Below, one piece after another: positions 36,720-47,879 of a DNA stretch of 64,000 nt. The notes under the pieces are model-generated. The model had not been told where the DNA came from and ran no database searches. It was given only the letters and a program-made list of their open reading frames with translations. Source of the stretch: Opisthorchis felineus (taxonomy: Eukaryota > Platyhelminthes > Trematoda > Opisthorchiida > Opisthorchiidae); NCBI GenBank assembly GCA_004794785.1, contig SJOL01006495.1, positions 575,050-639,049 on the forward strand. The letters are read 5' to 3'. The translations under genes were made by a program, and so were the position numbers. Position 1 is the stretch's first letter; every line of letters starts with the position of its first letter.

Positions 36720-36905
36720 GATGAAAACTCTCGAGTATCGTACCACCTAAAACATGAGGCGGCCTTTGTGCGGCACATTCGGCTGAAGAATATAATAAAC
36801 GAGAGATTCAGTTGAGTCTTTCGTAAAAACCAAATTGATATACAAATGCGTGTACTTGTCGGGATACTCAGTTGTTTTCATACCCTTAATCAGGCGTCTC
36901 TGAAG
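36720..36905 (-). repeat. Dispersed repeat HR, copy 1
   Basis: Minus strand contains GGTATGAAAACAACTGAGTA, CAATTTGG, GACTCAACTGAATCTCTCG, TTTATTATATTCTTCAGC and GGCCGCCTCATGTTTTAGG. These blocks recur in the same order at 38.3-38.5 kb (+) and in part at 40.6 (+) and 61.7 kb (-). No hammerhead core is seen downstream of this copy. Confidence 0.6.
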
Positions 36906-38339
36906 CTTTGACACTTCTTGCTAATGCGAAAATTTTTGCTGACTGACCTTGACTCCTTTGTATTGAAACAATATTTCCCAGCCATCATTAAATGCTTGGA
37001 GTGCGAACTACACGGGCTTTCATATTCACCAATTATTCTTAACGAGAATTTGGCTTTCTGGTGGGAACCCTGAGAAATATGTTTTACTGTCGATCAGGTT
37101 TTTCTTTAAACATTTTCTCCAATATGTTTTCAGATGGAAAACAAGAGATGCAGCCTGTAGTACCGAGCTTTTGGCGACAATCCGAACACAGTCCATTTCA
37201 CCGGCTAGGTCTTCGTGATCGAAATTCATAGCACAACTCAAGGAAAAATTAAATCAGGTGTCCGGGAGAGTTTCTTCCTCCCCGGTGTCCTGGTTACAAA
37301 TAGGAATTTTTCGCTCATTTGCTTTGTCATGTGTCCCCGTGTAAGGCTATGTACGCTAGACTGTGGAAACAACCATTGTCAAGCCAGTTTAACAGTCGGA
37401 TCCTTCAGGTTTCCAGCTCCGTTAGGAACACCGCTTGACGTGTCAAAATGACGGGTGACGATTTACCTGTTCTACGTGATAACTTAATAGGTGCCTTCGG
37501 GACAAAGTAATTACGCGAAAACCAGTCCCTGCTGCTTGAACAAGCACGAACTCCACATTTTTATTTAACTAGGAATGAAGCGATTAATTTTCCTCATGTT
37601 TCTGGACCACACTGTTGTCTAACTTTTTCCATTTCGGCCCTAGATACCACTTTCTCACTAGAATTTTGTTCAAGAATCAGTTGTGATGAAGGTGTTACGT
37701 CAGCAGACGCTTTGATTGTGTAAATAAGTAAACAATGTATAAATTACGCTGTTCAGACTGAGACAATGAGTGCACTGCAGCGGATTGCACGTTGTTTTAG
37801 AACAACTAGTTTGTGATCCGTGGGTGACGTAGATGTGTTTCGATGTTTCGACAAGATTCTGAGACGATCCGATCTTAATATCGCTTTGAACTGTAATATT
37901 GTCTCCAAGACCATTTGCATTAATTAGGCGAGACCCTGGATAACTAGGACTACAGCCAACAGACTGTCGCATCACAGAGGAAAATTAGGAATGAACCGAT
38001 GTGCACCCAGTACACTAATAAAATTTTGAATAATGGATTCTAAAAATCCATCGCTGAGTCTCTATTCTCAGCGGCAGTTTGCTGCAGAAGAGAGAAATGT
38101 TGGGGTTTTCCTCATTTGTATATGAGAACTTGTGACTCGAAGCATCGTTTCCGCTGGTATATTGCTATCCAGTTCCTGTAATGTTGCTGGGCAGACTTAG
38201 TCGCCGCTTTCTAGAACAATAGTGCGTTTATTTTTTTGACAAACATACAACTCTTATGGGTTATTGAGAGCTCTTCGGCAGCTCACACTTCAGATAAGCG
38301 CATTTCCCGAGTCCCCATCAACTTTATGTTCTATTTTAA

Positions 38340-38800
38340 CTGCAACTTGTACGCAAATAACGAGATACACTCATTCTGAAAAATAAGTTGGTGTTAACGG
38401 CAGACCCAGTTGAGCTCCAGCTGAACCTCTCTTTTATATTATCCAGCTGAATAAACTGCACATGAGGGCCACCTCATGTTTTATACGGTACGATATTCGA
38501 GATATCGAATTAGAACGTGGAAGGTACGCAGCTTAGAGGCACACCGATGGAGTAGGTTTTACACCTATATATTTATTTAAGTGCTGTTTCCATCCACCTC
38601 AAGAGTACCAGTACTTATGGAGGCCCCATGCTCAGTGCAAGCGAGAAATAACAGAATATTTAAAAGGATAAATTGGCCTGCGTTTAACGTATCCGCTAGT
38701 CGGGGACTGCATTACCTGATGAGCCCCAAGAAGGACGAAACCAGCCATAGGCTGTCGAAGAGTTTTCCGCAATCTTATGAGTAGTGTCTTACGTCTAGAC
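38340..38800 (+). repeat. Dispersed repeat HR, copy 2, with hammerhead-like core
   Basis: Shares TATCCAGCTGAATAAACTGC, GGCCACCTCATGTTTTATA and ACGATATTCGAGATATCG-type blocks with copy 1. It shares ATACACTCATTC, AAGTT and ACGATATCC-type blocks with the copy at 40.6 kb. About 250 bp downstream of the shared block it carries the core described next. Confidence 0.6.
38716..38756 (+). ncRNA. Hammerhead-ribozyme-like motif (type I layout)
   Basis: CTGATGA (38716-38722), stem II GCCC/GGAC around loop CAAGAA (one C-A mismatch), GAAAC (38737-38741), stem III CAGCC/GGCTG around loop ATA (38742-38754), then TC at 38755-38756 in the cleavage position. One C (38741) must bulge for A15.1-U16.1 pairing. 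Stem I was not clearly found. The layout equals that of the hammerheads in schistosome satellite/SINE repeats. Confidence 0.5.
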
Positions 38801-40569
38801 GACAACTATTTGCCTAATCTAAAGACATTCGGATGAGTCAGACGTTTCGTCCGTCGACAGCAAGGTGGAATCGGTGGTCTCAACAAACGAAATTAGAGCT
38901 CCACAGAAACTTGCCGACTCTGGAGTTTCTATACGGTAACTCTTCAATGTACCCCAGTGAACGAATACATCAGCAGTTTTGCTCCTCCAAGGTAAAAGTT
39001 CTCCTTTGGTTCAGATTTCTCTACCATTTCACATCTCCGTCGTTCACTCCAATGTTGTCCTCTGAGCCTGTCCCGATTGCTGCAGGTGAGGTTGCATAAT
39101 GTTAGTTAAAAAAACACGTCTAAATAGGATGGTATTACCCTCACTTCTGCTGTCTTACATCCACTGGATTACTGTTTAGTCAGTGCATCAGAATAGATCC
39201 ACCTATCTATTCAGAGGTAAGAACTCAAAGTTGCTCTCTACATGGTGAATGCTGTTGCTCACGAAATGAAGTCAACAACACACTGGATGTTGTTGGTGGA
39301 TTCATCCGCAATTGAGATAAAAAAAAGCGCGGGTTAAGGATCGTCCAATCGCGTAACGCGTACCAAGTCTAGCACACGATGGTGTTTCCTGCGACGTGTA
39401 CACATGAACAAATTGCAGTCTGTCACAGTAAACTGCTCAAAATGGGCTATATATGGCCTACTGAGAAACAAAATCGCCTTGCTCTGGCCAGTCTCAGTAA
39501 AAGATTTTCGAAGATTTGTGTTCAATCGTTTCCTGTACCTAGCCGGGTAGACTAGTCAGGTGACACAAGAAAGAAATCCGCACTGAAACTCGTTTCACTA
39601 ACGTACAGGATGGCCGCTTGCTTGTTTTGCATGTGATTAAGCCACAATACTAGCGCACCATCACGGCGCGTGTTGCTAGACAGGAATGTTTGACCTCTCC
39701 GCGGGCGTTGGTTGCAATACATGGTCTGAGAGAGTCATTTAGGTATACGTTAAAATAATGAGCTGACAAAGGTATGGAGAACTCTCGGTACAAATAAACT
39801 GGTTAATGAGACAAAATGATGTTTTATCACACTGTGGCATTGTGGTGACCTGAGCAATGAGTCTTATTTGCACCTGTGGATTAAGCTATTCACCACAGCA
39901 ACGTCTATCCAGGTGTCATATGGCAGGCGCAAGGCATTTCTCCCTACCCCCTCCCACTGTTGCTGTTTACTTCATTAGTTGCAAATACAGTAAACATGAC
40001 AGGCTTAGGTGAGGCCCTAGTTGCGACTGAGTGGTGAAGACTTAAGGATATCTTTGGGTTCTGGAATATCATCGCCTGCGATCATCTCAATGGTCTGTTG
40101 AGACTCGAAATATAAACAGAAGAAACCGACTGAACTGCTGAACACAAGAAGAGTGGGGGGTCTGGTGTAAGTGAAAACTGTCAGAAATGCGAAAGTATCC
40201 CGGTCCCGCAGCCGGCAGTTAGTGTAACTCCAAGCAGGAACAATTTTCACACCGAGATGGAAAATTATGGTACTCAAATCATGCAGACATTATCTTTCAG
40301 GATGAAGATGTGCACCTGATGGTTGGCTGGACTGCTATACGGTTTAGATCCTATATCGCTTGACCAACCTAATCCTTTAACTGGCAGATTTGACTCTACG
40401 CTCACAGACCCTGGTCTGAAAGTGCATTAAGCAGTAGGTTTTTCAGTGAAGAGAGCCAGTAAGGTGAACGACTAGAAATCGGTACAAACTCCCAAGGGGA
40501 CCCAGAACCTATTGGAAGAGAATATTGTTAACTGACGTTGTGCCGACGGCCAACGCAAAACCCAACTGG
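38801..40569. other. No gene recognised
   Basis: No supported coding, RNA or repeat signal. Confidence 0.4.
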
Positions 40570-40850
40570 AGAAATGTACTCATTCACAGATTAAGTTAAT
40601 GGTAAGGGACGACTCAACTGAAATCCAGATGCATCTCTCGTTTACGATATCCCTATTTTGCAAATGAGTGTATTTCGCCAGTTGCATGCAATTTGGTGTT
40701 CAAGTAGGAAGTAAGGTTAACAGAAAACAGGAGGTCACACCTAGCTGATGAGCTACAAGAAGGGCGGAGCCGGTCGTGGGCTGCTGAAGAGCTTTCAGCA
40801 GCGTGTTAGGTCAAGTACTAACTATTTAAAAATAGCCGTCTCTTCGCCCA
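40570..40850 (+). repeat. Dispersed repeat HR, copy 3, with damaged hammerhead-like core
   Basis: ACGACTCAACTGAAATCCAG, ATGCATCTCTCGTTTACG and ATATCC align with copies 1 and 2. At 40745 CTGATGAG is followed by CTACAAGAAGGGC, then GGAGC where GAAAC is expected, then a stem III-like CGGTC/GGCTG. Behind it CTGAA/TTCAG makes a perfect hairpin. Two core bases are lost, so it should be inactive. Confidence 0.55.
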
Positions 40851-41049
40851 AGCATTTCACAAGGTGAGTGTGATCTTAGATTTGCCGATTAAACATTTCC
40901 TCAGCAAATTCAAGGCGAACGCAGTAAATCGGTGGTAGCGGGAGAGCATTTGGTAATCAGCAATTGGGATTTCGATCTTTAAGTGGAACCAAGCTATGCT
41001 GAAGCACTGTGCAACTATTTCGTCCTTATTGGGAATCATCAACAGTGCA

Positions 41050-41150
41050 TATCCCCTGAAACTCCAGGGAGTTTCAAACCCGCGACGCCCCGGCCAGTAG
41101 TTTGAACACTTAACCGTTCGCCCATGAGATGCTGATCAGCAGTGTGATTA
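41050..41150 (-). repeat. tRNA-derived SINE-like head
   Basis: Minus strand: CATGGGCGAACGGTTAAGTG (A-box side), GCGGGTTTGAAACTCC (B-box side), with tRNA-like spacing. Not clearly the same family as type 1. Confidence 0.4.
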
Positions 41151-42250
41151 ACTCACACTTAAACAGGATATATCGTCGCTCATCCTTCAGTCACATACAG
41201 CACATCACGTGGTCACACATTGGCTGGCTCTTCGAGTGAAAGTTCCATTGGAAAATAGGCAAACCCTCACATTATAAGTGTTATGGAGTACGATACACTA
41301 AAAAGTTGCCGGAAGATAATTAAGGGATCGAAGGCACTTCATATTGTATTTCGTTTTTCCTGGCTGATTTTCGCCCAAACATTGAATCCGGCGCTTCTCT
41401 TAATTTCACTGGCACTGTCAATCATATAGGGAAGCCCTGGTACTCTTTAGACTTAAAACAATATGCTCCTTTGATCATTTCGGCTACGAAGACTAACGTT
41501 AAAAGTCATCCAAGTGGTTAGTGGTAAGAGGCCTATATTTGAAACCGGTGACCAAAATGAAGAGCTTCAGAGAAGCGGCGCCATTGAATGATAATGCAGG
41601 TCACTGAATGTACAAATGGGAAGACGATTAAGTGCATGTACGTGAAAACTTGCTGGTGTCAAAAACCACAGCATACGACTCATACGTACAAAGAATCCCA
41701 AACAAGAAAAATACAATTCATTGGCCCATTAACGGCCAGCCATTCACTGGGCCTGCCATAACTGCAGAGTCACAAGCGCTCCGTAGTCGGGAAGCCATGT
41801 AAACACCGGTCAAAATGTATGAGCAGTCACCGTCTGTTCGAATGTGACAGATACATAACGAGTAAGAAAAATACCACAGAAAATAAAGTAATAAACGACG
41901 GGACACATCGAGTGTGACCAGAAGAGTTCCAATTACAAACAGCAGACAGTACGAAAAGTAAGGTATTGCAGATAATTCGAGACAACTTGAGCCTTGCAGA
42001 AAGCAATAAACCAAGTGACATAAAGAACTGAAGTTATTTCGATCCATTCAGGCGCGGGTGATACGCAATTTGTGTAAAGTGGTTTGAACGAAGGGAATAT
42101 GAATGATTATGTTGCTGTACATACACGAGCGAGGACAATGAACATTATTGTGTCCAAGAGAATGAAGTTTCGATACCGCCATACAGAACATTTAGGAGGT
42201 TTGCTTGGGTATGTACAAGAAGAATGATTAAGTGTATGGTTTGGATTGCA
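41151..42250. other. Probable SOS 3' UTR / downstream flank
   Basis: Lies directly downstream of the stop codon of the minus-strand SOS gene. A hydrophobic 109-codon minus frame at 41718-42047 has no recognisable domain. No convincing minus-strand AATAAA was found close to the stop. Confidence 0.35.
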
Positions 42251-42891
42251 CTAAGTTGGTGCGATTGCTAATCTTTCATTACTCCGAGGCCTAACGGCGT
42301 TGCAGGTAGTGCGACGGGGCGGTAAAGGCGGTGGAATGTTAGCTGGTTGATCATTGGGACTTACAAGTGTTTCTAAGTTGAAAACGAATGCACTTTCAGA
42401 ATTGGGTGATGGAGATGTACTGGTTCGACCACTTTTACCGGGCTGATTCAAAAATGCACGATTCAAACCTGACATTCTCGGAGGAAGTGGCGGAGGACGG
42501 GGAGGGTAGTCACCCTGAATATGCTGAAGTGTTCGCGGATCTGAATCCCTTTTCGCATGTGGCGTAGTAGGAGCACTCACAGCAGTCGTATCGGTAGTGG
42601 AACCCAAAGGAATCGGGCTGTGAATAATCCTCGTTGTAATGCCGGCTGTTTGGGACTTACGAGGAGGCAGTGGAGGAGGGATGCTGGAGTGAGCTCGAGC
42701 AGAACCATGCAAGGAATGATTAGCTGTACAAAAGGGTGTGACAGGAGGCGACAAATCTAGTGCTCGATGACTAAGCATATCGACGGCGGAAAGGGTCTGC
42801 TGATGATAAGAAGGCGAGCTGACATTCAACGGGAAACGTTTGGGAGAAGATAGGACCAAGCTGTCGGACATACTGTGCTGATGAATTCCGC
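42251..42891 (-). CDS. SOS-like Ras exchange factor, last exon (proline-rich SH3-binding tail)
   Basis: The tail of SOS proteins binds SH3 adaptors such as GRB2/Drk, which bring the exchange factor to receptor kinases at the membrane. The exon starts after a polypyrimidine/AG acceptor (TTATTATTTTAG) with two bases that complete a codon begun in the exon at 46436, giving Gly, then GIHQHSMSDS. It encodes about 212 further residues. Three identical SH3-ligand motifs PPPLPPR lie at 42659-42679, 42476-42496 and 42314-42334, within serine/threonine/proline-rich, probably disordered sequence. It ends NERLAIAPT and a stop. Human SOS has comparable PPPVPPR repeats. Other proteins have such tails, so the assignment depends on the upstream RasGEF exons and phase match. 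Confidence 0.65.
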
Positions 42892-44224
42892 CTAAAATAA
42901 TAAGGAAACAAGTCCATGCCAATCATAATGTGAGTATTGGTGGAAGCGATCAAGAGGGGAGAGAGGCTTGGTAGTTCAGACTGTTTAGTCGATCAGCGAG
43001 CACATTAGTAACATCTAATTGATCAGCAATGAGATGGCCTAAGATCGTTGTCTCGTGGGACGAATCACCATTAAAAGGCCTTTTTCCTAACAACACTTAG
43101 GTTCGAAATGTCTAAACTAACGTCCAGAGTAGTCTACCTCATTTATCATTTCACCATCTGACCTGGTTAGGTAAGGCAAACTGGGTGCGAACATTTACAT
43201 GTATCTCTTTGGCGGTGTTGTAATTGCTTTCTTCAGTCAATCTACAGTCTCTGTCACCGAATTTTGATAACTCACCTACGTGGCACAATTACCCAACGAA
43301 CGCCCTTCTAAATGTCGCACATATCGATACGCTGGGTACTCAGTAAGGTAGTATCCCTCTGAAAGGGATATTTCGTCCCTTGTCTGGTTCAGTGGAAAAT
43401 TAATGTTTATAAAAACTTAGCCGATTAGTCCATGAGAAGTAAAAAATATCCTTGAACGTGACGTCCCTTTTATTGTGTCACCTATTCGGACAAAGTAGCG
43501 AGTGAAGGAGTCCTCCCAAATAAAACGAGTTGCGAATGAAGCAGTTTCACTTGAAAATTAAATCCGATTTTCGGTTGGGTGTTTTCTCATGCAGAATTTT
43601 TTCTTTCTAACAAACGTGCAGTAGTAAAAAAATAGGGGCCGATGGAATTTGACCTCAACGATGATGCCCTTCCGAGAAGAAAAACGATGGTAAGGTGACA
43701 AATGCTGGTCCTCAAGGGCGTCAGCGAAAACAAGTTTAATGCTTGTTAGTTTTGATCAGGTGGAACTAGATGACAAATCACGGTCCCAGCTGCCACAGTG
43801 AAACCGAGTACACTTGGACAGCCACTAAATTAATCAAGATACTGATTGCAGTGGGTATCAGTTGAAATTTTTGCTCATACTCATCAAAGATGAGCTAGTA
43901 AGGACAGACCGTGGCGTTTCAAAAATGTGCGAGATTCGTCCTCCAGTATCAGTGGTCCGAAGCATTTATTTTCTAAATGATGCGCGTGTAGGCATGAACG
44001 ATGAGCGAAATAAATTTTACGAGAAGCCACCAAGTAATAACTGAATGGATAAACAACCTGACCGTTGCTGAGTGCGGCTGCAAGCCTCGCAACGTGCATC
44101 GCTCTTCGCACTCTCTGATAAAGTCCAAAGCCCAGACCCCGCTCCACTGATCACATTCGTCAGCGATAAAGTAAAGTTAATCGGCCGTCAATACGACTTA
44201 GAACGCCGTAAATGTTTCAGGGGC
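42892..44224. other. Part of last SOS intron
   Basis: No motif recognised. It lies between the acceptor of the last exon and the 3' end of LINE copy A2. Confidence 0.45.
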
Positions 44225-45810
44225 ATCATCATCATCCACAACATAACATCCGTGTCCAACACTGATGCCTCGCTGCCATACAATCATGATTCACTTGAAA
44301 GCCTTATTTTGAGGAAAGGAATAAAAGTGGACAGGGAAGACACTTAGTGCTAGCCTACCACAATCACCCCGAGGTGCCTACACATCCAGACACCCATTCA
44401 GGCAATCTGGATAGAAACTGACAACGAGAACGCCACTCGCTTCGATCAGCAGCCATATCTTGCAACGTCTCCTACAATGCGCAGAGGGAATCACGCGCTT
44501 CCCATCCTGGAAGGCGAGTCGCACAGAAGGCACCTAGATTTTTGCAATCCCTTTCATACTCCCTCCCTGCCAGGTCAACAGTTCGCCATCTCTCTGCATC
44601 CGCCACTCTGAACTGGGCACGGAAAACAGTACCCTCTTCGGTAAACGACGGTTCGGCAAGCACAATATATGGCTTAACAAACGCAGCTTCTGGTCCTGGA
44701 CATATCTTTCAATGGAAGTCCCCGTTGCACAACCGAGCAATACCTTCAAATGGCCTCGTTACAGATTCACCGACACCAATCCAAACGAGCTTTGGTTCTC
44801 AAACAACGATTACGAAACACCTGAAGACGTCTCAATTCCGCTGATCGAACAGGCCATCTCACAGCCATACAAAACAGCTCGCACTGTAGCCTGATACACA
44901 CGTCCCTTAAGATTCAGGGATATACAGATTTGGTGCCATAGGTGTCTCGAATTAGCAAACGCGACCCGAGCCCTGCAGATTCGTACATCGACTTCATCTG
45001 TCACATTACAATCGGAAGTAAACACAAGTTCTAAGATATGTTAAAAGCTCCACAACTTCGAGTGCCCCGACCTGAATTGTAAATGGGATATTCAGTGACT
45101 GCATATCCAGGAGTACGACCTTATACTTTGTGGGTGAAGCGAATGCCAAGGGACGGGATGACGTTGCTTAGTTCATCAAAAAACACGCGCGCCTTATTCT
45201 CCCCTTTCAAGACGACAACGAAGTCAACTGCATATTCGAGTTCAACGAGGTTCCCGTCCGCAACTATTTGAACACTAGAATTTTGAAGATCCTCCAGCGT
45301 TCGCCTCATTATCCCATCAATCACGAAATCAAATAAGAACAGAGACAGTGGGCAAATCTGACGGCCACCGTTTTGTGTACGGGAACTTTTGGATAGCTTG
45401 TCGTACACGTCCGGAAGTTTAAGAATACAAAGAACTTATTATGCTCACAAACTTCCGGATCCCTATGGCTATCACACTCCATTTTTGAAAACGGGCACTA
45501 TAACCGATTCTCCCAAGTTGTCTGGGACAGTCTCCTGTTCCCAAATGCAGGCAAACAGATCAGAAGACCGCTGACTGAGGACTTCACTCCCATCTTTGAA
45601 CAATGCAGATGAGAGGTCATCCGGACCAGGATCCCAGTGGTACTTGAGAGCACATATGCAGTCATAAACCTGGGAGGCCATAGCAGTTCCACGTTCAGAC
45701 GAGTGGCAGCTGGTGGTGTGACGGTTTGAGATACCACACCATACACCATCTTTAGACGTACAGAGTAGTGACGACTGAAAGATCCTTTGTTAATCAGTAT
45801 CATGTTAGTG
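44225..45810 (-). mobile_element. LINE family A, copy A2, with RT segment deleted
   Basis: Minus-strand RT to 3' end, in the sense direction of the host gene. Fingers: VYDCICALKY, DPGPDDLSSALFKDGSEVL, ESVIVPVFKNG (45680-45480). It then jumps to QICPLSLFLFDFVIDGIMRR and LEYAVDFVVVL (45350-45230). Roughly 90-100 codons carrying the GFRPGRGC segment and RT motif A are missing between about 45472 and 45430. Motif C YADD is YAVD. The C-terminus (GCATGTSIERYVQDQKLRLL and [11 protein letters not shown]) and the 3' UTR run to about 44225. It lies in the last intron. Confidence 0.8.
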
Positions 45811-46435
45811 CGTGGGCGACTGGTTTTAGTTTGCCGAAGTTCTGATTCTCCATCACAAGATCGAGGTCATTTTCAACGTAACTACCTTCGTTACGTATCG
45901 CAGTAATTAGGAACGTAGGTATGAAACAGAAAAAATCGAACAATGAGAACTGAGAGTTAGACATTATGGCGAAAGAAATCAAGCAAGCAGTTTGAGATGA
46001 AACCATCCGAAATATCTAAATGATGCAAAACGTAACCTGGGGATGAGCCCATTGCACATCAAAAACATCATGGTAGCTGAACAATCGTAAGCAGCCATCA
46101 AGAGTATTTACTCAGATGGAATAAAACTGAGGTGGAAGCGGCCTAGTGGAACCACTGATATAACAAAGACTTCCCGTTCCCCACGAACGACTGACGTACT
46201 GAAACAGTGACGGAGTTGTCATGTCCGTGGTATACGGTGGCAGGAAACCCGTCTCCCAACCACTTGAAAATGGTTGAGGAGACAGTCGGACGGAGAACGA
46301 CAAGCAGCCAGGGGGCCAGTAGGTGTTTTGTGCGGTGGCCTGGAGGTGACGACAAACTAACCTAAGCGAAAATGATGGGAAGGTAGACAGGCTTATCAAG
46401 TAGAACCTAAAAGTTACTCTAAAAGAGTCACGTAC
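45811..46435. other. Start of last SOS intron
   Basis: Minus-strand frames continue past the exon at 46436 but have no recognisable domain. The exons on both sides join in phase without them, so I treat this as intron. Confidence 0.4.
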
Positions 46436-46766
46436 CTGGTGACGTTGAAGAATGTATGCTGGAAGCGCTACCAACAACGTCTGAACTGGGCAATGGGAGA
46501 TATCTATGTTGCACATGAGGCGTGGATTGCAGTGGGTATGAACTTTGTTCGAAGGAATCTGTTGAGCAGGTTGATTGCTGCGAGGAACTGGTTTTCGCCA
46601 CAGATCTCTGTCTTAACTGAGATTTCGTCGGTCCACGCCCACGGGGTGAAGCAGAATGAATGGCCGCCTCAAAGATGAAGATCGAGTGAAGTGACATACG
46701 CTCTTTCAATGGACGAGTCGACAGTAAATTTGAGGCCTCAATGGCTTCTTTGGACAGGCGACGATC
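46436..46766 (-). CDS. SOS-like Ras exchange factor, serine-rich exon
   Basis: A good acceptor (CTAACCTTTGAATTACAG) precedes 46766 and a consensus donor (CAG then GTACGT) follows 46436. The exon encodes 110 codons plus one base. Residues read DRRLSKEAIE, then KERMSLHSIF, PRGRGPTKSQ and a Ser-rich end SSIHSSTSP. Its start phase (0) fits the end of the exon at 49711, and its end phase (1) fits the start of the last exon at 42891. It would lie between the RasGEF domain and the proline-rich tail, where other SOS proteins also have low-complexity Ser/Thr-rich sequence. No domain is recognisable, so this exon rests on splice signals, open frame and phase. Confidence 0.55.
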
Positions 46767-47879
46767 CTGTAATTCAAAGGTTAGAAAGTTAATGAGTACC
46801 TCAAACAGGTGAATGCAGGATAATGAGCGGCAAAACAAATTCCTAGGAAGTAGGAAAATCAGCTCGAAGATTTTGGAATACTTTGCTGCGTAACAAACTC
46901 TGTTGACTCGGTCATTTGACTCGAATGAAGAATTAAACATCCACATGAACCTGCACTATTTACAAGCCCAATTCAAAATAACGCATAAGCAGACAACCAG
47001 TAACTTGACGGCTTAGTATGAAACTCGTTTATCCAGTGCTAGTTACCTTCGAGGATAGTGTGGATTTCGGACTTTGTTATGCGTGGACAACTCCTGTCCT
47101 GGAAATTAATGGAACTGGTACATCTCGCAGAAATCAATCGCGCTAGAATACACGGTTGAAAACCATTGCGTCGGTTTTCCGCCACAAGTGTTCGAATGAC
47201 TGAATTGCGAGTGTAATTATATGTAATAATCTGTCTCATATATCAGATATGTCTACGAGTTAGGATGGAGCCAAAAGTTGGCTGGTCTTTGGATTTCGCG
47301 TACGTGAGGAATAAACGTACGTGAATAAACTGCACGCGAACTGACGCAACCATTTCATGCACACCACTTGATCGTCATTGTGGACGGTGACGTGAGGATT
47401 GCTTCGGTGGTTGGCTAAAACGATGTGTAATAATCTAATAATGGCGTACAATGACATACATCCAGACTGGAATGAAACGTCGAGGTCGACAGCGACTTCC
47501 AGTTCTATCTGCTTCCCACTTCAAGATATTGATCGGTCCAAAAGTTAACGTGCACCTGTACCCAGGTAGTAATCACACAAAACGCTTCAGCAATTCATTC
47601 AAACTACTTTTTGCTGACCGATTTTGATTAGTCCCACCGAACTCATGAATCCCTTCTAGGAGAAACAAGTGAAGCCAGTTGGCACACAAGCCACCAACTA
47701 CGCTGTCCATTCGGCAGGACTCAAGGGCGAACATGAATTCTATACTGGCATTCAAATTCATTAAGTATCGGGTCACCACGATTGCTTACGCTATTCATCC
47801 GTCAAGTCAGCAGTTGCTGTGAAGAGGTTTTACTGTAGACATTTATCGGGTGCCAACCATTCCGGAGAATGGGGATGCC
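46767..47879. other. SOS intron, unrecognised part
   Basis: A minus-strand frame at 47573-47779 (MVTRYLMNLNASIEF...) is open for 68 codons but without flanking splice sites or similarity that I recognise. Confidence 0.4.

Noticed and set aside
41718..42047. Hydrophobic 109-codon minus-strand frame
   Set aside because: No homology recognised, no splice or start context; lies in the expected SOS 3' UTR.
42557..42760. Plus-strand frame opposite the SOS last exon
   Set aside because: Shadow of the proline-rich minus-strand exon; no splice signals or domain.
46112..46360. Additional minus-strand exon between the serine-rich and last SOS exons
   Set aside because: A possible acceptor and a GTACGT donor exist, but the end phase does not fit the last exon, whereas direct joining without it does.
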